Assembly (NCBI RefSeq): GCF_029689925.1
Contig: NZ_CP121445.1
Coordinates: forward strand, 51,001 to 115,000
Direction: 5' to 3'
DNA: 64,000 bases
From: Anaerocolumna sp. AGMB13025
GTDB lineage: Bacteria > Bacillota > Clostridia > Lachnospirales > Lachnospiraceae
Of this stretch, positions 43,165 through 51,221 are shown piece by piece. The notes beneath the pieces were generated by a model that saw nothing but the letters and a program-made list of their open reading frames with translations, was not told the origin of the DNA and searched no databases. Position numbers and translations under genes: made by a program. Numbering within the stretch: position 1 is the first letter of the stretch; each line of letters starts with the position of its first letter.

Positions 43165-46100
43165 TTATTTGACAACTACCTTTAGCTTTTTTTCTTTATC
43201 TAAAAGAGTCACAACCACATAGTCTGTTCCGGAAGATACTGCTTTTACTTCACCGGTCTTTTTATTAACAGTTATAATGGACTTTTTTGTTGTTGCCCAT
43301 TTTATATCTTTTTCATCTAAACCGTATGCTTTTACCTTAAAGGTAAAGGTATCCCCGACTGACATTTTGGAGGTGCTTTTTGTAAACTGGATATAAGCTT
43401 CTTTTACGGTAACAGAATTTTTAAAGGTCTTTGATTCTCCATTGTAAAGCTTCACGGTAGTATAAATGGTTACCTTTCCGACACCCACAGCAGTAATGAT
43501 ACCATTCTTATCTACCTTGGCAACTTTATTATTATCAGAACGATGGGTTATCGTTACACCGCCAATTGCCGATTCCGAGGTCTTGTCTGATAAATCCGTT
43601 ACTAGTTCTAGGGTTGCTGGAAGCTTGACATGAATAGCAGATGTTTTATCCCTGGATCCGTCTGCGTATAGGAATGCTTTTGGTTCCGTTATGCTAATCT
43701 GATTTTTCAATGGAGTTATGACACCCTTTGCTGCCGGTTCCTCAAGCAATACATAGTTGGAGCAGTGAACAATATCAATAGTGATATAACCATCCTTATC
43801 TACAGAACTACTGTTAAAAGGCACTGACATAAGCTTTCCGGTTTCCGGGTCGTAATGATACAGATAAACGATGCTTCCTGCCATAAGTGTATTACCCACA
43901 TAAAGTTTTACACCAGCCTGGCTTGGCAATATGCCGTCATGTGAAAAGCTGATAACAATACCGTTCTGGGTTTTAGTACCGTTATCCTCTAAACGTTTTT
44001 TAAGACTTTCAGTACTGTTTACACTGGTAACCTGAAGATATAGATTAACCTTTCCCAGTTCCTGTTTTGAATTCGTAAGATTATCCTTGGTAAAGGTCCA
44101 GGAGTAGCGTTCCTTCCCTGTTTCATCATGAACGGATACGGTGATATTCTTCCCTGCTTTCTTTGCTGCCTCAAACAGTTCAGGGGCTAAATCGATATGG
44201 ATCTGTTTTACTTCCTCACCTGACAATCTGGATGAGGGTAAGGTAACGGTGATAGTTACCTGGTGTGCGTTGGAGGTCTCAATCTCGTTTAGGATATCTG
44301 GGGTTGTAAGTGGAATAGTAAGCTCTTTTTCTTCATTCTCATAAGCTGGGGTAAGAGTAATATCAAGGTTAAGTATCTCATTATCCGGACTATGGGAAAT
44401 CTTAAACAGAACACCGCCCGATTCGGATACATAATTACTGGTTTCAACATTTGAGGAACTGCCGCCACCGCCATTGTTGCCTGAATGGCTGCCATTATCG
44501 TTTGATATAGCCCGAATGGTTATGGTGTAGGTGGTGGTTTTGCCGCCTACCGTTACGGTTAACACTTGATTTACTGCTGGTGCACTGCTGTCAAAACCGC
44601 TGATTGCCCCTCCTGTGACGGTTTCTATTTTATTATTGCCGTTGCTGTATGTACCTATCACTACCAAGCCACTGATATCTAGACTATCTCCTACGGTATA
44701 GATTAACTTAGAGGCAGGAGTCATGATTGCGATGCTCTCAAGGGTAGCTTCTCCAGTGTTGTTATCAAAGAACGATACGGTATAGGTGGCAGTCTTTCCA
44801 TCCACGGTTATGGTCAGCACCTGGTCAGAAGCTGGCACACTGCTGTCAAAGCCACTTATGTTTGCCGCTGTCAGGTTAACTATTTTAGTAGAGCCGTCAC
44901 TGTAAGTACCCGTCACAACCAAGCCACTGAGATCTAAGCTGTCTCCCACAGCATATAGTAACTTAGAGGCAGGAGTAGTAATTGCGAGGCTTTCAAGGGT
45001 AGCCTCTCCAGTGCTGTTATCAAGGATCGATACGGTATAGGTGGCAGTTTTTCCATCCACGGTTATAGTCAGTACCTGATCAGTAGCTGGCACACTGCTG
45101 TCAAAACCGCTTATGTCCGCCGTTGTCAGGTTAACTATTTTAGTAGAGCCGTCACTGTAAGTACCCGTCACAACCAAGCCACTGAGATCTAAGTTTTCTC
45201 CTATGGCATATAGTAACTTAGAGGCAGGAGTAGTAATTGCGAGGCTTTCAAGGGTAGCCTCTCCAGTGCTGTTATCAAGGATTGATACGGTAAAGGTGGT
45301 AGTTTTTCCATCCACGGTTATGGTCAGTACCTGATCAGTAGCAGGCGCACTGCTGTCAAAACCGCTTATATCTGCTGTTGTCAGGTTAACTATTTTAGTA
45401 GAGCCGTCACTGTAAGTACCCGTCACTTCCAGTCCACTGATATCTAAGGCATCTCCTACGGCATATATCAGCTTAGAGGCAGGAGTAGTAATTGCAATAC
45501 TCTCCAAAGTTTTCACATGAGCCCGTATCGTAACGCCGGTGTCGGCTGCAAGTGGGCCGCCTCCGGTAGAGTCTGCATATTCACTGGTTGAACAGGATAC
45601 GGATACATTGGTAATATCAGTATCATAATCTTTGGTTGAATTACCGGATAGTTTTATATTAACTCTATGGGCGTCCACTCTTTCTACAGAACCCAATGTG
45701 ACACCATCGGGAAGGTTTGCCACCGTCCAATTCGCAGGTGTAATGGTATCTTCAAATGTTCCTCCTATCAAGGTTACCGTAATTACTTCCCCGTTCTCAG
45801 CTCCTTCCCAAAGGTTACCATCATCTGTAATGGATATGGACTCCATATCGTCATTAGCGGCTATGGATAAGGTATCAGATAATTCATCTCCAGAAGTGAT
45901 TTCGGCACCTGCAACTGATATACCCAGATGATTTATATCCGAGTCAAAATCCCTAATACCACTATATGCCAGATTTACTGTACATACCCCGCTATTATCT
46001 GTGACACTTTCAATGGATAAGCCAGCAGGTGCATTGGTTAAAGTAAAATTTTTTGTATCATAGGTAGTATCTTTAAAACTGGTTCCATATAGTAAAAGAC

Positions 46101-47427
46101 TTAAACTTGCTGTGTCCAAGGTATCTTCCGACAGGTTTTTAGGTGTTGTAACAATGTGGGGTAGGGTCATTGCTTTGTTTTTAATATTGTAGCTATAAAC
46201 GCCGGAAGCCGCCTGATCTACCCAGGATACAAAGAGTAAATTATTATGTACTGCAATTGCAGGGGGATTTTTATAATAATTAGTATCCGTATTAAGGCTG
46301 GTTTCGGTGCCATTTAGCAAATTGGTTATATTCATACCATCATATTTTAGAACGCAGGTTTTGTAAGTTGAAGCACCCTTTATATAAACCAGGTAAAGAC
46401 TGTTATTATACACTGCAATATTATAATGAGAAACCATTGTTCCTGCCAGACTAGTAGGTGCGCTCCAGCTGTCTGAGGATTTATCATAGCTTCTTATCCA
46501 AAGTTGCAGATTTTCCTGCCAGACTGCATATAAGGTGTCATTCATGGCAAATAGTTTAGAATTATAACCAGCCTTAGTAGAATTATTGTTAAGTCCGGTC
46601 TCAGTGTTTCCGCTGACAGAAATCCAGTTATACGTACTATCTGTATTATCTACATCACAGCGCTTTACAATTACCTGGCCAATAAGACTGGTATCTTGTT
46701 CGTACCAGGTAGCATAGAGCAAACCATCATAGGAAAACAGGGAAGGGTTAAAAGCTTCGTGACCAGGGATTTGGTTAATCCCAGTTAAAGTATCTCCATC
46801 AACAAATTTCCAGGTATTGGTGTTGCTGTTATACTGCTTAACATGGATTTTATAATTCTTAATACCAACGTAGCCCTCTTCCCAGACGGTGTATAAGTTA
46901 TCTCCATGAACCTCCATAGAAATGCTGTCGGCATCTGGAAATTCATCATAACAAATGCCGCCGGTGCCGCCATCATCCACCCGGGTCCAGGTAGTTTGCC
47001 CATCATATCTCTTAACATAAATCGCATATCTTGAGCCGTCTCCGGTAGTACATTGCTCCAACCAGGCTATATAGAGGCTCCCCTGATAAATAACCAAACT
47101 CGGATCAACGGCATTCATACTAGAGCTTATATTTAAGCCTTCGCCTCCGTCAATGGTATCCCAGGTTGAACCATTATATTTTTTAGCTCTTATGATAGAA
47201 TAAGTACCACTTCGTTCCGCCCATGCAGTATAAAGGTTGCCACTGTGGTCGGAGACATAGGCTGCCTTTGTATTACTCGTCATAGCGGAAGTTATCGTAC
47301 TATCATTTATGTTTGTTGTTTCAGACCACTCCATCGGTTGATCTGTAGAGGCTTTTGCTGTTGAAGTTATACTGCAAAACCCGACAAAGCAGAGTATAAC
47401 AAGTAGTAATGTTCCTGATTTTTTCAC
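43165..47427 (-). CDS. large secreted protein with propeller-like and repeated Ig-like domains
   Basis: This 1420-residue protein has a signal peptide (1-26, ending TSTAKA). Residues 30-415 contain repeated motifs of the type LYTAWAERSG, LYIAWLEQ, LYATWYEQD and LYAVWQE, suggesting a beta-propeller. Residues 430-635 hold two related beta domains (KDTTYDTKNFTLTNAPAG; EDTITPANWTVANLPDG). Residues about 642-985 are four near-identical 85-residue Big_3-like Ig repeats. A Ser/Gly/Asn linker follows, then a beta-rich region. Big_2-like Ig domains (1270-1420) complete it. No LPXTG or S-layer anchor is seen. It is the last gene of the tail-collar unit and may bind a polymer or cell surface. Confidence 0.75.
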   Translation of the reverse strand: MKKSGTLLLVILCFVGFCSITSTAKASTDQPMEWSETTNINDSTITSAMTSNTKAAYVSDHSGNLYTAWAERSGTYSIIRAKKYNGSTWDTIDGGEGLNISSSMNAVDPSLVIYQGSLYIAWLEQCTTGDGSRYAIYVKRYDGQTTWTRVDDGGTGGICYDEFPDADSISMEVHGDNLYTVWEEGYVGIKNYKIHVKQYNSNTNTWKFVDGDTLTGINQIPGHEAFNPSLFSYDGLLYATWYEQDTSLIGQVIVKRCDVDNTDSTYNWISVSGNTETGLNNNSTKAGYNSKLFAMNDTLYAVWQENLQLWIRSYDKSSDSWSAPTSLAGTMVSHYNIAVYNNSLYLVYIKGASTYKTCVLKYDGMNITNLLNGTETSLNTDTNYYKNPPAIAVHNNLLFVSWVDQAASGVYSYNIKNKAMTLPHIVTTPKNLSEDTLDTASLSLLLYGTSFKDTTYDTKNFTLTNAPAGLSIESVTDNSGVCTVNLAYSGIRDFDSDINHLGISVAGAEITSGDELSDTLSIAANDDMESISITDDGNLWEGAENGEVITVTLIGGTFEDTITPANWTVANLPDGVTLGSVERVDAHRVNIKLSGNSTKDYDTDITNVSVSCSTSEYADSTGGGPLAADTGVTIRAHVKTLESIAITTPASKLIYAVGDALDISGLEVTGTYSDGSTKIVNLTTADISGFDSSAPATDQVLTITVDGKTTTFTVSILDNSTGEATLESLAITTPASKLLYAIGENLDLSGLVVTGTYSDGSTKIVNLTTADISGFDSSVPATDQVLTITVDGKTATYTVSILDNSTGEATLESLAITTPASKLLYAVGDSLDLSGLVVTGTYSDGSTKIVNLTAANISGFDSSVPASDQVLTITVDGKTATYTVSFFDNNTGEATLESIAIMTPASKLIYTVGDSLDISGLVVIGTYSNGNNKIETVTGGAISGFDSSAPAVNQVLTVTVGGKTTTYTITIRAISNDNGSHSGNNGGGGSSSNVETSNYVSESGGVLFKISHSPDNEILNLDITLTPAYENEEKELTIPLTTPDILNEIETSNAHQVTITVTLPSSRLSGEEVKQIHIDLAPELFEAAKKAGKNITVSVHDETGKERYSWTFTKDNLTNSKQELGKVNLYLQVTSVNSTESLKKRLEDNGTKTQNGIVISFSHDGILPSQAGVKLYVGNTLMAGSIVYLYHYDPETGKLMSVPFNSSSVDKDGYITIDIVHCSNYVLLEEPAAKGVITPLKNQISITEPKAFLYADGSRDKTSAIHVKLPATLELVTDLSDKTSESAIGGVTITHRSDNNKVAKVDKNGIITAVGVGKVTIYTTVKLYNGESKTFKNSVTVKEAYIQFTKSTSKMSVGDTFTFKVKAYGLDEKDIKWATTKKSIITVNKKTGEVKAVSSGTDYVVVTLLDKEKKLKVVVK
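44481..45501 (-). repeat. four tandem 255-bp coding repeats (Ig-like domains)
   Basis: The marker TTTCAAGGGTAGC or its variants recurs at 44736, 44991, 45246 and 45501, exactly 255 bp (85 codons) apart. The middle copies are almost identical at the DNA level, which suggests recent duplication or gene conversion and a variable copy number. Confidence 0.88.
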
Positions 47428-47524
47428 AAAATTTTACTCCCTTCTTGTTTAAACGAAACTATTGGCAAGTGAAAACACGAATATTGTATTGGGTAATATA
47501 GTACATCCTTAAGCATGTAAATCA

Positions 47525-48520
47525 TCATTCCAGTCTTATAACATTTATTTCATATATAATCGGTTGTATTGCATATTCGACATAAACTGAAATTAAATTA
47601 CTTCCAGTTACCAGATTGATATCTCCGGAGGATTCTCCGCTAAGAAGTAACTTTCCGTTTACATTCACCACGGCAGCTGGGGTTCGGGCAATCGCTGTCA
47701 CGTTAACACCGGTTACATCAGCATCTACATAAGCTTCATAAGCTGTAATATTACTGTTAAAATTCGTGGTCATAGAAGCTAACGGTATTATTATATCGTC
47801 AATATATGGAGACGGATTTTTAATTACCGTAACAGTATAAGTTTCTTTTATATTGGTATTATTAATGGTTACTACAATTGTAATTATGGTGGTGTCATTA
47901 TCCAAATTAATATTTTGTGAAACATGAGAGTTTGCGACTGTTTGACCATTTACTTTTATTGTCGCATTGGCAGCAGAGGTGGTTGGAGTGACATTAATTT
48001 GCAGCTGGTCCTGAGGAACCGTTGCAGTATAGGTAAAGGTCTGCTTATAAAAGGCTGGGGTTAAGGTTCCGGCGGATAAGGTTAGTTTGGAAAGATAAGG
48101 GGAATCATCGTATTCCTCCAGACCAAATTCAACAATAGAGGCCACCGAATTATTCACCGCAAGTCCCTTGCTAACGTAGGTTCTAAAGTATTGGTAACGG
48201 CAGGGGGAAAAATTCATTTCAGTCGTAACAAGGGTATTATCAGAAATACTGCTGACCTCGGTCCAATTTTCACCATCGTCGCTGCCCTGTAAAGTATAGT
48301 CTTTCATTATGTAGGTTTCCCATCCTGCTATGCATCCCATATGTTTAATTGTCCATTGGTTAATCCAATAGGGATAACCTAAATCAAGCGTAACAAAACC
48401 GGGTACCGTTCCTACCCATCTGTCAATGGCAGCAGATATTCCTGACACTGCTTTATCTGGTGTAAATGGTGCTACTGACATGTTTGAGGAAGCTATCTTG
48501 TTTAAAGCCACATTGCCCAT
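47525..48520 (-). CDS. discoidin (F5/8 type C)-like protein with cadherin-like domains
   Basis: Residues about 3-138 form an F5/8 type C-like galactose-binding fold (NVALNKIASSN, DRWVGTVPGFVTLDLGYPYWI, SDDGENWTEVSSI, CRYQYFRTYVS). Two cadherin-like beta-sandwich (PF12733-type) repeats follow at about 140-330, with LSKLTLSAGTLTPAFYKQTFTYTATV and then YTVTVIKNP. No signal peptide is visible. I prefer the ATG at 48520 (spacing of about 10 bp from AAAGGA) over that at 48532, which touches the site. It lies between the tail-collar genes and the large secreted protein gene, same strand, gaps under 100 bp. Carbohydrate binding is inferred. Confidence 0.78.
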   Translation of the reverse strand: MGNVALNKIASSNMSVAPFTPDKAVSGISAAIDRWVGTVPGFVTLDLGYPYWINQWTIKHMGCIAGWETYIMKDYTLQGSDDGENWTEVSSISDNTLVTTEMNFSPCRYQYFRTYVSKGLAVNNSVASIVEFGLEEYDDSPYLSKLTLSAGTLTPAFYKQTFTYTATVPQDQLQINVTPTTSAANATIKVNGQTVANSHVSQNINLDNDTTIITIVVTINNTNIKETYTVTVIKNPSPYIDDIIIPLASMTTNFNSNITAYEAYVDADVTGVNVTAIARTPAAVVNVNGKLLLSGESSGDINLVTGSNLISVYVEYAIQPIIYEINVIRLE

Positions 48521-48620
48521 TGTAGTATACATCCTTTCCTGTATCGTATTTTTTTAGTAGCTTATTTTATAGAACATATATTTCTATATCTTATATATTT
48601 TCTCTATATCCTTTTAATGG

Positions 48621-48863
48621 TTACGATCCAACCGGATAATAGCCGTCAATTGCCATATAGTATTTTAAATTGGGGTCTGGCTCTGCGCCGATCAAATTTG
48701 GTATATTAAAATAAGTCTTATTATCACCGCCATATGTAAAACCAATTAATTGAAATAGTGCAATACTTTGAGCTATATTAAATTTAGCCCCGTTACATAG
48801 TATCCAGCCCCTTGGTGAATAATTATATGGATATAATCGAATTGTACCTGTATAAACTTCCAA
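48621..48863 (-). CDS. phage tail-collar domain mini-protein 3
   Basis: This 80-residue protein belongs to the Tail_Collar/microcystin-dependent protein group: VYTGTIRLYPYNYSPRGWILCNGAKFN, then LIGFTYGGDNKTYFNIPNLIG. It aligns end to end with the two neighbouring paralogues. That alignment and AAGAAGG 7 bp upstream place the start at TTG 48863; the ATG at 48908 would add 15 residues the paralogues lack. Full-length family members have about 170 residues, so these represent only the collar core. The function is unknown. Confidence 0.8.
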   Translation of the reverse strand: MEVYTGTIRLYPYNYSPRGWILCNGAKFNIAQSIALFQLIGFTYGGDNKTYFNIPNLIGAEPDPNLKYYMAIDGYYPVGS

Positions 48864-48938
48864 AGTAATACCTTCTTTCTGAATTTTATTAATGACATAA
48901 CGATTCACTGGGCAGATCCTTACCCGGAATCATAAAAA

Positions 48939-49193
48939 TTAATACTGGTAAGGGTAATCACCTACGGTTGCAATATAATAACACATAAAACCATCATTAA
49001 CATTAAGCGGGACAGCATTGGTTAAATCGGGCACAGCAAAGTTTGTTTTACCATCTCCTCCAAACTTAGTTAATATTAAATAGAATAGAGCTTCATAACT
49101 TCCTATAGGCAATATGGCTCCGTCACACAATACCCAATTAGGAGGAGCTGAACCGAAAGCAAATAGTTGTATTTGTCCAATAAATGGTGACAT
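48939..49193 (-). CDS. phage tail-collar domain mini-protein 2
   Basis: This 84-residue paralogue has FIGQIQLFAFGSAPPNWVLCDGAILP, FYLILTKFGGDGKTNFAVPDL and the ending YYIATVGDYPYQY. Collar domains cap receptor-binding fibres in phages and also occur as free bacterial proteins (MdpB-like). The ATG follows an AAGAAGGTG site. It lies 68 bp after copy 1. No other phage structural gene is near, so this is not a prophage fragment in any obvious sense. Confidence 0.82.
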   Translation of the reverse strand: MSPFIGQIQLFAFGSAPPNWVLCDGAILPIGSYEALFYLILTKFGGDGKTNFAVPDLTNAVPLNVNDGFMCYYIATVGDYPYQY

Positions 49194-49261
49194 AAAGTTT
49201 CACCTTCTTTCCTTTTTTTCTATTGGCAGTGCGTTACAAATTACAGAAATTATTACTATGA

Positions 49262-49498
49262 TTACAGCACCGGATACTCACCAGCTGTTGCAATATAATA
49301 TTTCATGTAGGGATACGGTTCTGTACCTAACAGATTAGGCAACTGGAAGTTGTCTTCATCACCGCCATAGGTTGTTTTAAGCAGCTGATAAAGCTTCGGA
49401 TAAGCAGATGTACTTAATGTGGTTCCGTCACATAATGCCCAATACACGGGTGCATAATTAAATGCAAAAAGTTCAATAGTTCCGAGATATATATCCAT
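49262..49498 (-). CDS. phage tail-collar domain mini-protein 1
   Basis: This is the first gene of the unit, 78 residues: MDIYLGTIELFAFNYAPVYWALCDG, then LLKTTYGGDEDNFQLPNLLG and YYIATAGEYPV. I chose the ATG at 49498 because AGGAGGTG lies 6 bp upstream. The conserved Trp-x-Leu-Cys-(Asp/Asn)-Gly core and the GGD...F.(L/V/I)P.L core are shared by all three copies. The shared activator-type promoter lies about 120 bp upstream, so all five genes down to 43165 may form one transcript. Confidence 0.83.
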   Translation of the reverse strand: MDIYLGTIELFAFNYAPVYWALCDGTTLSTSAYPKLYQLLKTTYGGDEDNFQLPNLLGTEPYPYMKYYIATAGEYPVL

Positions 49499-49615
49499 TT
49501 TTTGCACCTCCTTTCTTTGTAAAAATCCAGAATACACATATACACGGAATTTTATATGCGGTTGGTTTTTACCAGTATAAACAGGGAAATAAGTTCTCTA
49601 TCCTTCGACAAAATA

Positions 49616-49660
49616 ATTGTAGCAGAGTGTTTTTTAAAATAATATTACACCAGTGTGAGG
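49616..49660 (-). promoter_or_regulatory. activator-type promoter of the tail-collar operon
   Basis: On the minus strand the box CCTCACACTGGTGTAAT (49644-49660) is followed by 22 bp, then TACAAT (49616-49621) preceded by TGC (extended -10). Box, spacing and extended -10 match those at 40026-40070. No -35 consensus is seen, as expected if an activator is needed. Confidence 0.72.
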
Positions 49661-49742
49661 CTTTCTTATTTTTTACCTGCTTCTAACAGAAAGAAATCTA
49701 AGTGCTTTAAAAAGATTACGAGCTGATTTTGTATTGGTATAT

Positions 49743-49883
49743 ACAGTAACCTTTGAAGGTGAAGCAGCCAGAAAGCCTGATGAGTAATAAATAAAGGTTG
49801 CCTATGAGCTTATTACTATAGTATAATTGTACTGATGAACCCCACAGTGGTTAAAACAGTAACCTTTGAATAGAGGCAGCCAG
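49743..49883 (+). repeat. direct repeat pair upstream of the YvyF-like gene
   Basis: ACAGTAACCTTTGAA, then 5-6 nt, then GCAGCCAG occurs at 49743-49771 and 49856-49883. The first copy can pair AACCTTT with AAAGGTT at about 49793-49799. The meaning is unknown: an RNA leader or a protein site. With the promoter at 49616-49660 it accounts for the 436-bp gap between the divergent genes. Confidence 0.6.
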
Positions 49884-49934
49884 GTAATCTGCCCAACGAC
49901 ACCCTTTTTTGATGCCTGTTAATAGGAGATGTGA

Positions 49935-50315
49935 ATGGAATTAAGAGTATGCAAGAATTGCAGGAAGTTATTTAAATATATTTATGGACCGGAATTATGT
50001 CCGGATTGTTCCAAAATAGTTTCAAAAGAAAAAGAGGAACCTGTTAACACAGAAAAGAAATATCTGCTTCGTCCGGTGTTAAGGGAAGAAGAAGAAAAAT
50101 TCGAACAGATTAAGGACTATATTCTGGCTCATCCCAAAGCAACCATTGTAGAGATTTCAGAAGCAAATGATATTTTGCCCACAAAGCTGTTGGAATGGGT
50201 AAGGGAGGACCGGCTGGCTTTTTCTGATGATTCCGCCGACGCCTGGTTTACCTGCCAGAAGTGCGGTGCAAAAATTAAAAGCGGAAGACACTGCAACAAT
50301 TGTAAAATAAGCTAA
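49935..50315 (+). CDS. YvyF-like flagellar operon protein (TIGR03826 type)
   Basis: This 126-residue protein has an N-terminal zinc-ribbon-like part (VCKNCRKLFKYIYGPELCPDC), a helical section with FEQIKDYILAHPKATIVEISEANDI like the family signature, and WVREDRLAF. Unlike the usual form it ends in a second Cys4 cluster, CQKCGAKIKSGRHCNNC. YvyF is encoded upstream of flgM in Bacillus and Clostridia. Here it stands alone, with its own terminator and no flgM. AGGAGATG precedes the start by 6 bp. A regulatory role is suspected for the family but not established. Confidence 0.78.
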   Translation: MELRVCKNCRKLFKYIYGPELCPDCSKIVSKEKEEPVNTEKKYLLRPVLREEEEKFEQIKDYILAHPKATIVEISEANDILPTKLLEWVREDRLAFSDDSADAWFTCQKCGAKIKSGRHCNNCKIS

Positions 50316-50336
50316 ATACATAATAAATAAATAAAT

Positions 50337-50384
50337 GAAAACTGCCATGGTAAAAAAATCTTTATTACCATGGCAGTTTTTATT
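50337..50384 (+). terminator. terminator of the YvyF-like gene
   Basis: A perfect 16-bp stem AAAACTGCCATGGTAA (50337-50352) / TTACCATGGCAGTTTT (50365-50380) is followed by TATT and lies 21 bp after the stop. Confidence 0.9.
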
Positions 50385-51037
50385 GCAGTATTGTAGTAAG
50401 GAAAGCTGTGGATATATGATTCACGAAGAACTAAGTCAACAACGTATTTCATGTGTGAAATGTGCGAAATTTGTGAGGAAAAGTTTTTATGAAATGAAGC
50501 GGGAGATAAACGAAAACGGCACCGGGTTAGTTGGTGGTAATAGGGGATGATACTATTATTAGAGGAGTGGGACAGCAGAAATTAAGTTGTATGTATTAAC
50601 GGGGGAGTGTCCTGCCTTTCGGTCAAGATTGAAAACACATATTTTTTCTGCAGTCCCTTATGAAAAGGTATAATATATGTAAACAAGGGAGAGGGACTTC
50701 CTTGATTGATACCTACATTATATTGCCCGAATGTGTAGAAAGTTTGTTGAAAATTTGAAAAAAGTGTGAAGAAATATAAAATTCTGAGTGTCTTCCGTGC
50801 TGAATAATTAGTATATCGTGTTTCATTATCTCGCACGATTTACAGCTATTTTATTAAAATGTAAACTTAGAATCATTGAAAAAGTATCGATTAACACATA
50901 TAAAAAAGAATATAATAAACAATGAAAATAATATCGTATTTTGTCTAATTATGGCATTGCATATTTATTAGAAGTAATGTATGATATAAACCGTGTGTTT
51001 TGATATGTTCTTTATATAAATAAGAACGATAGAGAAA
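50385..51037. other. long intergenic region without a convincing gene
   Basis: About 650 bp, AT-rich. A short frame at 50417-50550 reads IHEELSQQRISCVKCAKFVRKSFYEM, which could be a gene scrap, but it has no start signal. No repeat or hairpin of note was found before the riboswitch. Confidence 0.4.
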
Positions 51038-51044
51038 GCCGACA

Positions 51045-51134
51045 TTAATAAAAAGGGCAAACTTATCGAAAGGTAAGGACGCAAAGCCAAGGGCCTAAGT
51101 TTAAAGAGTAATAAGGCAGCCGGTTGCTGTTATG
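51045..51134 (+). promoter_or_regulatory. cyclic-di-GMP riboswitch (GEMM-I)
   Basis: The sequence shows the GEMM-I core: AAAGGGCAAAC, a GAAA-capped P2 stem (TTATCGAAAGGTAA), GGACGCAAAGCC, GGGCCTAAG, and the closing GGCAGCCGGTTGCT arm. It senses cyclic di-GMP in the nascent mRNA. A terminator hairpin follows directly (51139-51189), so it controls transcription of the chemoreceptor gene at 51222. The direction of control cannot be read from the sequence alone. A GCCGACAT at 51038 with TAAA 17 bp upstream is weakly like a sigma-D promoter. Confidence 0.9.
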
Positions 51135-51138
51135 TTTA

Positions 51139-51189
51139 TGAACCCCTTTTTTTCTGATGCCCAAAAGAAGAAAAGGGGTTTAATTTTTT
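51139..51189 (+). terminator. expression-platform terminator of the riboswitch
   Basis: AACCCCTTTTTTTCT (51141-51155) pairs with AGAAGAAAAGGGGTT (51166-51180), followed by TAATTTTTT. It ends about 30 bp before the chemoreceptor start. Confidence 0.85.
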
Positions 51190-51221
51190 CACTATAAATT
51201 AAAATACAAGCGGAGGACTGT

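Noticed and set aside
47525..49498. Prophage remnant
   Set aside because: Tail-collar domains are present, but no capsid, tail, lysis, integrase or attachment sequences are seen, and the neighbours are secreted bacterial proteins.
50335..50550. 71-codon open frame after the YvyF-like gene
   Set aside because: Its start lies inside the perfect terminator hairpin, and no start signal supports the internal ATG.
51017..51045. Sigma-D promoter before the riboswitch
   Set aside because: TAAA and GCCGACAT are 17 bp apart, outside the usual 14-16 bp, so it is only mentioned.
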